Positions 32,089 to 44,391 of a stretch of 64,000 nucleotides of DNA are shown here, one piece after another; position 1 is the stretch's first letter, and each line of letters opens with the position of its first letter. The stretch comes from Tubulanus polymorphus (lineage: Eukaryota > Nemertea > Palaeonemertea > Tubulaniformes > Tubulanidae). Both the position numbers and the translations under genes were made by a program. The notes under the pieces are model-generated. The model ran no database searches and was not told where the DNA came from. It saw only the letters and a list, made by a program, of their open reading frames with translations. The DNA lies in the NCBI RefSeq assembly GCF_964204645.1, contig NC_134027.1, positions 23,362,485 through 23,426,484 on the forward strand. Direction: 5' to 3'.

Positions 32089-32298
32089 GAACATAAGATA
32101 CAATACTCTGGGCACTTTCTGTGTGGATTTTATCTAATCAGGAACCTTGATGTATTAAAAAGTCCAACTTTAGATCTGGCTAAATTCATCCATCAAGTTT
32201 GGAGAAATAGAAAAAAATTTATCAGTCACCAGTATACGGAAATGTACCGGAGTTTTTCAATTGAGAGTAATTTTTCGAGGTTTGTTCCGAATAAGTAA
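32089..32298 (+). pseudogene. Exon-like ORF at the unit boundary, unit 2
   Basis: After TTGATTTCAG the frame reads GEHKIQYSGHFLCGFYLIRN and then LDVLKSPTLDLAKFIHQVW. Units 3 (45251-45428) and 4 (58440-58617) end NVPEFFN-stop; here an A-run change shifts the frame, and unit 1 (20428-20516) stops early. It looks like a relic terminal exon of another gene duplicated along with the array. Family unknown. Confidence 0.35.
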
Positions 32299-32602
32299 CT
32301 AGGAATAAACTTCAATTAGTGAGGAAACTAATTTATTCTGACTTTCCTTCGGAATAAACAAATTTTCATTTTTATTTTCCCGGAACTCTTTTGTTAGTAC
32401 AGATCGGTTGGAATAGAACCATAACTGGTTCTCAGTAAATACAGTTCATAAGCTATACCGAGAAAGTGGCTCAATTCATCAGCATTGTATGAAATTTGAA
32501 TGGCTCAGTGAATGTCGATAATCATCAGAGAAAGAATTTTTTAAAGAAGTTTAATAAATGGACCGACTCAACTGTCAGGCATTAAAGTGCAATAACTAGA
32601 AG

Positions 32603-32610
32603 TATAAATA
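32603..32610 (+). promoter_or_regulatory. TATA-box candidate, copy 2
   Basis: TATAAATA 108-115 bases before the start codon, in the flank conserved between units. Confidence 0.4.
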
Positions 32611-32717
32611 GTTTCAGCTTTATCGAAATTAAATCGTTGACCTGTATTCCGAACCTGATTGGCTAAGCCACAAAATATAACCGATCTCGTCAAAGCTGTA
32701 CAAACACTGTGGCGATC

Positions 32718-35700
32718 ATGGCGATATCTAAAGCAATTCTCGTTCTTGTTTTTTCGCTCGGGAACGCCGTTTTATCAGCCGGCCTAATCGATCCTCCTTG
32801 GCGCAGCGAATATCTCGACACGGCGAATAAATTCAAGTTAGAATGGCGAGTCAAAAACGCGAAAGTGCAGTTTCGGGTTTCGGTGCAAACCAACGGCTGG
32901 TTCGGGCTCGGTATTTCTCACGATTCACGGATGCCCAACAGCGACGTCGTAGTTGGATGGATGAACATAACATCCATGTTTCAAACTGTAGGAAAGTTGG
33001 TCGTAAGTATTGTGAAAGCATGAAAATGATGTTGTAATTTTGCATATGATATCTATATATTTGATGAAAAATTTGCGCCGATTTCGGAAGAATCGTGTTA
33101 ACCCGGTGTAGAATAAATACAACGATACAAATAGTACTTTATTGGTTAACTAGTTTATTTGACCAACGAGCTTTCGTTACTAGTGCATAATAGCTTCATC
33201 AGGTACTTATTCGCCTGGTGAAGCCACAATACACTAGAAGCGAAAGCTCGTGCTTCATATAAACTTATAGTGAACCTATAAAGTACTATTCGTATCGTTT
33301 TAAATATCTACTTGCTTCGTTTATTTCTGCATAACTAAACGAATACGAAACTGATTTCAGGATGCTCATACGGGACCGAGCAAGAGCAAACCAGTTGCAG
33401 ATACAGATTCCAATTGGTTCCTTACCGAGGCCGCTTACACCAATCAGCGACTGAATTTCAGCTTTCATAGATTACTGAAAACTAACGACAGCAAACAAGA
33501 CATAGAAATCAAACATGTAAGTGATATCTTTATCAATAATAGCAGTTACATCCCCATCGAACTGAGAACCGAGAGGTTACCGTGCGTATCTGACTCAATA
33601 TGTTGGAACTCCTGCAAAGGCTATGATCGATAGCGGAAAACGTAGACCACAATAAACCCCTAAATACGTATTTTGGCCATCTTCAGCAGTATCGTGTAGA
33701 AAGATCACAGTAACTACGTCTCTGTAAAGTCGGATCAGTGGTTCACTGACAGAACTGGGCTGTCACACGGAAGCTTTCTTTCGTTCATTGAATCTTTGTA
33801 TATAGTCAAATGCTTGCTGTGTAATACATTCGAACTTGAATTTGAGCGCTATTTAGATCAGAGGTTCGCCCCTCGTGTGGGGAATGTACATGTTTTGTTC
33901 TTCTAAAATACCAGCACGGGCACAGGATATGTCAATGGATGAATGACCCGAACCAAGGAGATTACAACATCATTCATAATATCTATACAAATTCGCGGCT
34001 AATGAATCGAAGAAAAGTTTGCAGTTCTGGGCTTAAAAATAAGCTACTGGTACCTCAAATACCACGCTTATGTCGAATGATGAGGGTTATTTAGACGCGT
34101 CGTCGAAAGGGAAATCTATACAGATGCCCAGGTCCAAGAAACGATATAGGCCTGCTAGTTTCAAAAGTGGTTTTGTAGGAATAAAAAGATTTAGCAAAAT
34201 ATCAGGGTAATGCTTTTACACGATTGACCTACATTTCCAAATAGGAATTTCCTTAATCGAAAGCAACAAGTCGAATAATCAAATTCGTCGAAGCCATTTT
34301 TCATGATATTTCAAACCACGTCAGAGGGGTCGAAAGGGTCTGTCTAGGTATGTTTAATTCTTATTTGAATTGATATTGTTCATATGGCGTGGATATCTGA
34401 TAACGATGTTTAAAACCAGTTTTCCTGTCGATTCCATTCAGGAAATATTTTATGCTTCTTAAATTATATCGTTTCCTTTGAAATCATGTCTTCGTGATAT
34501 TTCGTAGCAGGAATCTTTTATGAACGACCGTCTTTAACTTGAGCTTATGCGTTTATGATGTCGTCATAAGGACATTGATTTATTACTCATTTACCATACA
34601 TTTTTTCCAGCCATATTGATCTTCGCGTTCCAGAGTACAGAAAAGTTCACCACTTATATCTTAATACGTTTATGTTCATCCTTTCGAAACGTGCAGATAG
34701 ATATGACGGACTTTTCTGCACCTCCAAAACTCGCAGATAAAACTGGCTGGGAAATGAACATGAGGACATATTATAGATAAAGATAGATATTTATTTTTCG
34801 TAAACCGTACATACAATATAATTGATAATCGATACTATTATTTTTTTTTTCATAAATACATGATGTAGATTTCAATTTCTCTTTTACTATTTCAGGGAAT
34901 GACACACGTAATCTGGGCGTATTCAGATAATAGACCTTCGTCATTGCAATCGATTTCATACCATGGAACCACCAGAGGCCACAAGTCCATCGAGATCTTG
35001 CCAGCGGTAACATTCATCTACATATCATTGATCTGATTTAAAAAGATGAAATTATTTACTTTGTCTAGTAAGGCCAGTTGCATAGATAGAAATTTATCAA
35101 TAGTCGGAAGATCAACTTATTTCTGCAGCAAATATAACAACTTAAGACTAGTCTTTATTCTTGATATTTACGACCAAGACTTGGGTCTCAATTGTGAAAC
35201 TGGGCCCAGTTTTATTCAAGATTTACACAGTGCTGGGTTGTTGGATTCCATTTATTTATAGTTGGATATATTTTCATTTTCTTGTTAACAGAATCCGACG
35301 CCTGAACCAACACCAGAGCCGACGCCTGAACCATCAACATCAGAGCCCAGCCCTTCGACACAGTACCCGCGAAAAGTGTACCTCGACAACAAAAAGGAAT
35401 ACCTACTGGAATGGAGATACGACGGAAAAGAAATGAAAGGTGGTACAATAACATTCCGAGTCACTGTCAAAACTACGGGCTACGTGGGCTTCGGGCTGTC
35501 CCAAAGCGGTGCCATGAAAGGATCGGATATAGTTATCGGCTGGGTAACCAACGGCAAAGCGCAACTCTACGTAAGAAAGAGCTGTCAAATATGTTTTCCA
35601 TCGATCTGAATTTCAAATCCAACGAAAATATATCGTGGCTGATTCAGGCCATACTAAAAATAGCGAAACACGAGCAAGAAACAAATATTTATACAACAAT

Positions 35701-38700
35701 TTTTTCTCGCGCGATCAATTAGTTTAGTTTTCGAACTTATCAATTTTTCGCGTCGGAAAACACAATTTTTGTGGCTAGAAAAGCAATATCTTTGAATATC
35801 CCATAACCCACCAGAGAAAACAAAACTTTATGATTACTCGCGCGAAAAAAACAAAAAGAAATGTGAGCACGTAATTTGCCTACCGAATCAACCGCCATAG
35901 AAAATGTTTAACTTTTTACAATTTCATTTTTTGCAGGATATGCACGGTATCGGGAACGAAATACCACTACAGGACAAGAAAAACAACTGGAACCTGATAG
36001 AGGGTAATGAAGAGAATGGCTATACACAACTAACGTTTTCTCGCAATCTAGATACGTGTGATGAAGGAGAAGATATTAAGATTGAGGTAAAGGCGAAAAA
36101 TGAATGCAATTGGTGGAGTACTGTAGATGCAAGCTATTGTCAGTTACCGATTTTTCAGTAGCTCAACAGAAGTTGAAGATCGAGGAAGCATCCGGGTAAA
36201 GCCAGGGGCGAACTTCGGTCTTCGTATTTAGTCGTTGATTAGCGGTCGGAACTTTTAAAATCGATCGCGCTACGCGGTTCGGTATAATTGCATGTCACGG
36301 TGTGTGTCGGCCATCTTGGAACTCGGTCCTGACATTCCGATTCACTTAGTTCGCAAATAGTCGACTAACTCCGATAACTGATGTTCGCCCAGGTGTAGGT
36401 TGACCAACCAGTCGACGAGTCGCACATGTGCGTTCCCAGTCCTAACATACGCTGTTCAAAGACTCTTGTCGCACACTGTCGCTGAGAAGATCTCAGTTGC
36501 AACCTGACGCAAGTCGACCTACGCGCACGACTCCTTTTTCGGCAGAGTGATCTTGGAATTTTCTACCCAAGACTTTTTGTTTAGAAAATGATGAAATTAG
36601 TGAATATATTTCATTACTTTTAATCTAAACCATGAAAGTGCTCAGAATGCATCTAATTTTTCAAAATGTTCTGGAGGAGCAAACACCCAGTCCCCGCCCC
36701 ATATGTTAGTGGCCCGAGTAAGTAGTGCGCGCCCCCTTTTCCCAATAGCTAGATCCGTCCCTGATATACGGACCCCTGACCTGTTTTTTCTAGGGCGGTG
36801 TATATAAAGCAAAGGCGTATCATGCATCTGCAAGTACTTTTCTACCAATAAATCATTCTCCTTTAATATTGTGAATGAACTAATGACCCATCCTAATGAA
36901 AGGTGTTTCTTTTTTCATTCAACGTCGCCCGGATGTTCATCAGTCTGGAGCAATAAAAATCATATTCTCATTCAACAACGAAGACCCAATCGATATCGGC
37001 AATGCTAGATACCACGGGTCTAACCGAGGTGTACGTACTCTGTATTTACTGGATGAACCTGAACCGACCGTCAAGCCAGGACCTGACGTCAAAATCTACG
37101 ACTTGCGGCCACGTAAGGTACAATAAGTAATATAGTTCACTATGAGTTCGATTCTGAATTTATTCATGTTCAATTACGTCAAATTAACCATTGATGAAAC
37201 ACACTGTGCGTGTAGCAATGTAATCCTACAATTAGAAAAAGACTGGATATATCGGCTATAAATGCGTTCACTTTTCGCCCGTCGTCCGTAGACGGGCTGC
37301 AGTTAATTTGGAAGGTTTTAAGGACGCTTCAGTGGATTGTCTTGACATTTGGATACGAATAAAGCCCCTAGACACATCTTCAGCCTAACAAAACCTTGCC
37401 CGGTTAAAATTAAGATTGCCGACTGGAGGCCATTTTTGTTCGCCGAAATCGCCATTTTAGCAGATTTTTTTTCAAGTTTTCAAGGAAAATTTTGAAATCA
37501 GTTCAATCACTTACATTGATCTTTTACTTGTGTTTGTATAATCTCAGGGTCCATTAGAATAAGACAATTTGGGTCGATCGAACACGAGATGGTCGTCTTG
37601 TGACTTTTTGTTACAAAAATGATCATTTTTGCTCTTAAATGCTCTTAGAGGCTTCCTAGTGGATTACCATTTATCATTGAAATTCGTGATGGGTAATGAG
37701 CTCAAAAAATTTCTGACAGTTTTCGTGATCAGTCAATCCTCACGCAATCGGCGGCCATCGTGTCATCAGTCATCAATTTCGTAGATAGAAAAAGGGTTTT
37801 TGAGAAAGGTATGAACAGGTTTCAACTTACGTCTAGATATTTGGTAAGTGTCATAGGATTCATCTCACATGGAATTGGGGTAATCCTATTTTCTTATTCT
37901 CGCCACTAGGGGGAATTGAATATTGAATTATGAACTATTTGTGTCTGTATATTGGTAATTATGGATATTGTGTTACTGCGATCATTGCTAAGTCATAGCT
38001 CATAACATTTTCTCTGATTTTGCTGAGTTTTCAAGGTCATTGGTTTTTGTATATGGTCACCAGGGGGCGTTGAATAGCCGTATAACGTGGTGTTTTCATA
38101 TTGTATTGGTGCCTAGGCATATTTTGTTACAACCAATTGCAAAGTTGTAGCTCATGAGATGGTATTAAATCGGGGTGAGTTTCAAGGTCAGAGTTTTTTT
38201 TTGTGGTAACCAGGTGTCGTTGGATAGCTGAATACCTTATTTCTCTCATATTGTATCGGTACCTAGGCATATTTTGCTACCACAATCAATTGCAAAATAG
38301 CTCGTGACATGCTCTATGATTGTGGTGAGTTTCAAGGTTATTACCCCCTTAACATATTCACTAGAAGGGGCGTTTGGCACTGAAATATTCTGATTGTTGA
38401 ACATTTCAAACCACTTCCCATGTGGGCGTGGTTTCCTTGGGCTCCTAATTCATTCAGTGTGAGATTTTATAGATTCAAATTCAACCCACATAAGGAAAGT
38501 TGATCTAAATTGTATTTTTCTGTACGTCGTAGGTAGCCCTTACCTCCGCCAAGACTACTTATTATTGCTCGTTTGTTAAGATGCAGTTACCGGTTGGGCA
38601 GAAATTCCACGTAATAAAGGTAAAATCAGTTTTTTTATGAGCGAGGGGTTTATATAATTAGTAAACATAATAAAATTAGCGGTGGGGCCGAGAAGCTAGA

Positions 38701-40318
38701 ACGTTCGCCTCTGGGAATCCAGGTCGAGGGTTCGAACCCCGTACAGTAGTGTCCTCAGGCAAGACACTTATCCTCATCGCCTCTCTCCACACAGGAGTAA
38801 ATGGGTAAATGGCCTGATAGATGACTCCTGAGCGCTTATTAGCCGCTCACTGTTACTTCTCCGCAGGGAGAGATGACTGATACATGTTAGAGTATAAAAT
38901 GGCCGGGGTAATAATGCCAAAAAAGTTAGGCGCTCTGAGCAGCCTCGATTTAACGCTATTATTATTATTATTATTATCATTATGACACATATTATCATTA
39001 TTATTATTATCTTTATCATTTACCGAATCTTAGTGCCCTGCAAGTTTTTGAATACCATATCCGTCTCTGATGTTATCTTATTTTCAATTTTGATTTCCAG
39101 TTGCGACACAATGTAGTTAAAGGCAACGAACTTATCGTTCACCACGTGCTTGTCTATAGATGTCGAGCGGGAATGTACAACGATTCCCTACTGAATGAAC
39201 ACGGTAAATGCAGTTCAATGATGAAGCATATACTTGCCTGTCGCGATATTCTCGCTGCTTTCGCTGTCGGTTCACATGTACGTATAAACGACCAAATAAG
39301 ACTTACTTTTTACATTTTTGTTGGTGTTACAAAATAAACAAATAAACTATATTTGAATGTAGTTGCTTTTTGTAATTGAATAAAATTCATAACTTTTGCT
39401 AAGTCAAAAACCCACACAATTTGAAGGCTTGAAATCGAATTTTGATTTTCAATCATTAGAATAAAAATACACGACTCAGACTCTATCAGTCAAGCTATTC
39501 TACTTTCATGACTAACTTTCAATTCAATGAATATCCTTGTCTTTTGAATATTGTATTTTTGAGTGAATGTGCAATACCTCATTGATTAGTTGGGCTAGGC
39601 AGCTTGCCGGTCTCAATTCAATTCAAATTTGGATTTAGAATAACTTTATTGATCCAAAATTTATATTGTTAATCGTTAACGATATCCGTTGAATTGCGTA
39701 TCAATATCTGATAAGGTTACGGGGGGAAAACTTGAACTTGTCACATTTCTAATTGAAGGAAACGTCACTTCCCGAAAACGTCGGCTTGCCGATTGGTGGT
39801 TCTGCTGATTCCATGTACTACATGTTCGAAACCCATTATGACAATCCGGAGAGAAGAACTGGTAAAATCGAATTTGACCTTTGTCATTTCATTGATATAA
39901 AGATTATCAAAAATAGTTCTAGAAGTGTGGATGTTTTTTATAAATATATATTTCCAGATATCGTCGATGATTCGAGCATTGAGATTACGTATACAAGTAA
40001 ACTACGTCAACACGAAGCTGGAACGATATTCATGGGATCAAGCTTCTTGAGTCCTATAGCGATCGTTGTACCGCCTCGTCAGAAGAGATTTCTTGTTCGA
40101 GGAGTATGTTCAAATTCGTGTTTAAGTAAAGTAAGTGGGTGTTAGATGATAAATTTTAGCGAAATTCGACGTTTTTGGTTTGTTTTGGCGGGGGTGCCAA
40201 AACGGAATTACATTTCGGCGGGGGGGGGCAAAAACAAAAGTATATATATATATACATACATACATACATACATACATACATACATACATACATGCATGCA
40301 TATATATATATATATATG

Positions 40319-40364
<46 letters not shown>

Positions 40365-43300
40365 GCGTTACAGAAATTTGAATTGAAATTTTCTATCTGG
40401 TCAGCTGATATCAAGTGTTCCTGAGAGGGCAGCACAATACAACCATGAAACAAGTTATTAGCTGGAACAGAAATACTGGCTACCACATGTCGAAGAACTT
40501 TTTCATTCGCACGTCTTTTGTTTTATATTTCAGGTTTTAGACAAGTACACGGACGAGAAAGAGATTCACATTTTTTCCATAATGGGACACGCCCATTTAC
40601 TGGGAGCAGGCATACGCACTCGTCATTTCCGTGACGGATATGAGTTGCCATGGATGCTCAACGACATGACCTACGACTTCAACTATCAAACATCACGACC
40701 GCTGAAAAAATACTTGACAATTAAATCGGTAATTATCGTTTTTTCAAAAAAAAGCCAATCATAATTTCGAGAATGAAGAGGTTTTCAGTGAGTGACCACA
40801 TTCAGTAAAATGCAGTAATTCGATATAGTTAATGAAGAGATATGTTATATAAATACCAATAACTATTACATTTTTTTACGCGCTAAAAGTTTGCGATGTC
40901 ATTTCTAGGCAATCAGATATCCCGTTCTATTTCATCAGTTCGGAATTTCCCATGTATGGTTCTTCCGTGATATTTGCCTCAGCGAGCTGATTTGTGCCGC
41001 AAGTTTTAGCGCGGTAAACCTGCGCATGTACCTGCGCACCCAGTCTAGTGTGGCAGGGTTTCGTGGCGTGGCTGAGTGTAGCGATGCCATCGGGTTCAAA
41101 GCCCTGCCGACGGATGATGTAGAAAATTAGATTTTTACTGTTTTTTGGTTTCTTTTATGAGCCATCACCTGAACTCCCCAAAAACGCGCAAAATAAATGT
41201 AATAGTTATTTTTGCTCGCTAAAATGTTGTTATTTTCACGGTAAGTTTCGTTTTTGCGCGTTTTCGTGAAGGATGAAAATATTACATGTCCAGATTCAGC
41301 CATCATCGGGCTCTGACATTCAGCAGAGTATAAATGCTTCAATAAATGCGATATATGTATTTTGTTGCACTGTATTTTCAATTGCTTTCTTTCATTATGC
41401 GCTCAGACTGACACCGTTGTTACTGACTGCTACTATAATTCGGAAAATAGACAGAACGTTACATTCGTAAGTATCAAACGAAATGAAGTAATAATGATTA
41501 GTAATGATAATATATCAATGGAGTACCGAATAATATCAATGGCAGACGAGGATCGGTCAGGTTCATATCATATCATATCATATCATATTTATTTTCTGAA
41601 TAATTTACATCAATGTATAAAAGATATATAAGACTTACATTAAAAAAGTACTTTAAGTGATTTATTGTTTTGCATGGATGCATACATATTGCATATATGA
41701 TTACCGCGCTACAATTTCTTCTACATTTCAATTAAATTTGAATCAACTTTTCTCATTAGTAAATCGATTTCCAATAGAACTGTACCATACACTTACTGGG
41801 AACGTCAATCTCATATCTTTGTGATGACTTGTTTGACAAATTGCAATAATTTGGGAACCAATACGCCCAGTTCAAAGTTAATTGAAAATGAACTAACTTT
41901 CACTATGTATAACTGAGTGTATTATTACGCCATCTGGTGTGTGCCGGTATCCCATAAGAATAGTCGATAGTAATGAGACCATTTGGAAAAGTATCAAGGT
42001 ATATCGGCAACAGTTGCCGCTGTTAAGAGCTAAAATTTCATGTTTTTAAATTTTTTATATTCAAGTCAAACTCGAGGGTGGGGGTAAAGAAAATCACATA
42101 TAACTTGTTATATTTTCAATGGTTACCGTTGTGAATTTCTTTTTATTCGATTCCAAAGGCTGGCAAAGGAACCGAGGAAGAAATGTGTTACTCAGTGTTC
42201 ATGTACTACCCGAAAATACCGATGGCGACTTGCGAAAGTACCGCCGATACAACTACACCCGCCATGCAAAACATCAACTGGGCGATGAAAATGGGCCAGT
42301 AAGTGCATTGTCTTCGTTATTTCAGGAGCCGTATTTACACATGAAGACTGGTAGTAATTTTAGGTTAACTAGATGATAGACGTGATCTAAATTTTACGTC
42401 GATATCAAGGTCACTGGTTACCTGGGCCACCTTCGGTTGATTTAGAAACCGAATGTCCGTTAGTCGGAACTGTAGTCCGGAAATGGTCGACCACGCAATT
42501 GAGCACGGTCGCTACAGTTCGGACCTAGGTTCAAGATGGCCGACACTGTGTAATACGTTACGACTGAACTATAGTGTGTTCGGTTATTAGTTCCGACCAC
42601 TAGTCGACTAGCTACGAAAACCGAAGTTGGCCCAGCAGAATGTTCAAACTTCGTGTACCAAACATTTTCTTGTAGTTTTATGGGTCTTTGTTCATTAGAA
42701 ATGCATATAAATTGACTTTGAAATTAAAGTCAATGTATAAACAAAGATTTATTGCCCATGAAGAATTCATCGTCAATAGAAATAGTCCTCGGTTAAAGGG
42801 TTTTAAGTCAAACAGAAGTTCCATGCGTAAATTCCGCGTATCTTAAGTACCGTCATCGAAAGTCTCTACTTTTATTTACCAAGCCGAGAAGAAAATTTGA
42901 TAACTACTTCCCCTTCTTTTTTAGAGGCACCACTTATCTGAAATCATACAAGATATAGAATACAGTTTGATATATATTTGAGTTATATTTATGAGATGAT
43001 ATGCAGATTTTCATTTTCTATTCATTATCTCACAATTTTTAGCGTAAACTGGATGAATTCGACAGAGGTTACCGCGAAAATGAAGAAACTGTACGAATCG
43101 AAGGATACATGGGCCGATCAGTCCGCTATAGATGACTTCCAGAAACGACTCCTTGATACCGATTATTACCCATTCTGTCGCGCTGAAGGTTCATTTCTAG
43201 TACGTTTCAAATCGATTTCTTAAATTGAACCTCAAATGGTATAGATCAGATTCTTTGAGTCCCCTCTGTCTTCTATGGTATTTTCTATACTAATGGTTGC

Positions 43301-43679
43301 CCCATGAGCTCCAACTGGAATCAACCAAACTCTCGCATGTGACGATGTCCATACATAAAACAAAATCAAGGGATTTGAAAACGTTGAAGATCTGCTTGTA
43401 TACAATATATTGTGTGACAACAAATATATGACGCAGCACGTGGAAAAAGCACGTGGCTACAAGATCGAAAATAGATTGCATGTATTGATACATGAATCAA
43501 ATGTATTTTTTCTTTTTCAGGCCAGTCCGTTTGAAAAGTTCAAATTTGAAATGAAACAGAAATACGAGCCGTTGCGACGAGACACTTGTGGGACGATGGT
43601 CTCTCCCGCTACCCGAATTCATGCTTCGTTCACTGCTGTTATTCTGATGTCCGTCCTAACCTTGATTCCACGTGCCTGA
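32718..43679 (+). CDS. MOXD1-like: Double-DOMON copper monooxygenase (MOXD1/DBH-like), copy 2
   Basis: Exons: 32718-33002, 33361-33516, 34896-35006, 35292-35570, 35937-36086, 36944-37117, 38533-38619, 39101-39277, 39759-39861, 39958-40130, 40534-40728, 41407-41466, 42159-42298, 43043-43199, 43521-43679 (801 aa). Signal peptide 1-21; DOMON 1 to about 184; a linker of PTPEP repeats opening exon 4 (residues 185-206); DOMON 2 to about 385; catalytic core about 386-750; hydrophobic tail in the last 20 residues. Copper ligands are HH 428/429, H499, H584/H586 and M659. TYYCSF in exon 7 matches the start of the N-terminal catalytic domain. This is the most divergent coding copy: CRAG, NEHGK and SMM in exon 8, [14 protein letters not shown] in exon 9, SIMGHAH in exon 11, AGKGTEEE in exon 13. 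Intron 6 holds about 1.1 kb found in no other copy. Intact and probably functional, on sequence alone. Confidence 0.88.
33575..34780. other. Extra 1.2 kb of intron 2 (copies 2-4)
   Basis: Intron 2 is about 1.38 kb in copies 2, 3 and 4 but 123 bp in copy 1, which jumps from CCGAGAG to GAGATGAACAT. The extra block is alike in copies 2-4. In copy 4 it contains a 99-codon open frame (60152-60451) that is interrupted by a TAA in copies 2 and 3. No transposon ends were found, so a deletion in copy 1 is as likely as an insertion in the others. Confidence 0.6.
36170..36540. repeat. GTCGGAAC/GTCGCA-rich element in intron 5, copy 2
   Basis: GAACTTCGGTCTTCG, GTCGTTGATTAGCGGTCGGA and CGACTAACTCCGATAACTGA form partly inverted words, followed by a GTCGCACATG/AAGTCGACCTACGCG portion related to the element at 4742. 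Same block in copies 3 (about 49330-49690) and 4 (about 62530-62890); copy 1 lacks it. Confidence 0.5.
37175..38280. other. Copy-2-specific insert in intron 6
   Basis: Between CATGTTCAA and GCATATTTTGCTACC, copy 2 has about 1.1 kb absent from copies 1, 3 and 4. It includes degenerate internal repeats around TTGTATATGGTCACCAGGGG and GGTAACCAGGTGTCGTTG, which resemble the sequence just after the insert. Therefore an old tandem repeat kept only in copy 2 is possible. No ORF. Confidence 0.6.
38679..38955 (+). mobile_element. tRNA-derived SINE in intron 7, copy 2
   Basis: Same SINE as at 25208, with the B box GGTTCGAACCC near 38729 and a shorter head (GGTGGGGCCGAGAAGC). It ends in an (ATT)n run instead of the hairpin. 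Confidence 0.7.
40240..40362. repeat. Compound (CATA)n / (TA)n microsatellite, copy 2
   Basis: Runs of TACA and then TA in intron 10, broken by GCATGCATGCA and ATGCTATA. Copies 1 and 3 do not have a TA array at this intron; theirs are in intron 12. Confidence 0.9.
42390..42670. repeat. GTCGGAAC-type element in intron 13, copy 2
   Basis: Contains CGTTAGTCGGAACTGTAGTC, AAGATGGCCGACACTGTGTA and GTTCCGACCACTAGTCGACT, words shared in part with 52680-52900 in copy 3 and with intron 5 of copies 2-4. It is in the place where copies 1 and 3 have the LINE fragment. Confidence 0.5.
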
Positions 43680-43879
43680 AGATGTTTATATATACTCCCA
43701 GTTACATGAATATCGGCTATCTATCCATATACACCGTTCAGATCTACTAATTTTTGGTTATCACTACACCATGGATAAATATTTAATAATTCACCAACGA
43801 TATGTAATTCCTGACTTCGATAATTCGCCATGTTTTATAATGAATTTACCCATGATGCAACGCGCACTCATCGTTTAAC

Positions 43880-44221
43880 TATACTTTACAGAAAGGCTGG
43901 AAACGCTCCTATCTCCGTAATGCTTAAATCTACCCGCAATTATCGGGACCGCCGAACACTGCCGGCGATTGCCGACGTACGTTCCGAAGTGTCAATTTTA
44001 ATTCTGAAATATAAGGAGTGCCATAATTTCAATTGTAGATGATGTTTTGGAAACATTGACACTGTTTTAGCTCTGTTAAAGATTTTAACCGGCAAGAAAA
44101 TTGATTTTTGAAAATTCGCGATGCCTCTTCGGGATTGCTGTAACGTCATCTGTCCCGATATTTGCGGGTAGGTTTAAGCATTACGGAGATAGGAGCGTTT
44201 CCAGCCTTTCTGTATAGTATA
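43880..44221. mobile_element. Mariner-like MITE in spacer 2
   Basis: Homologous to 30755-31096, with the same TATACTTTACAG-type ends. Confidence 0.7.
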
Positions 44222-44313
44222 CTTAGACGAGGGGTGCGCATTGGATCACGGGTAAAACATTTGCATCATGGATGATTAAGATGGCAACCCGGGTGGTATT
44301 TTAATCGCAGATT

Positions 44314-44391
44314 ACGGTAAATTTAATCATTTTTACCGCACCATCCAGGTCACGGTAAATTTAATCATTTTTACCGCACCATCAAGGTCAA
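44314..44391 (+). repeat. Short direct repeat in spacer 2
   Basis: Two adjacent copies of about 38 bases (TTTAATCATTTTTACCGCAC with CCAGGTCA or AAGGTCA after it). Also doubled in spacer 3 (about 57510-57585), single in spacer 1, so spacers 2 and 3 share a more recent ancestor. Confidence 0.8.

Larger units (their letters stand above)
30537..32717. other. Spacer between monooxygenase copies 1 and 2
   Basis: Holds the 3' flank of copy 1, a mariner-like miniature element (30755-31096), a poly(A) signal candidate AATAAA at 31554, two ORFs of unknown origin (31586-32020, 32068-32298) and the promoter of copy 2 with TATAAATA at 32603. Confidence 0.6.
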
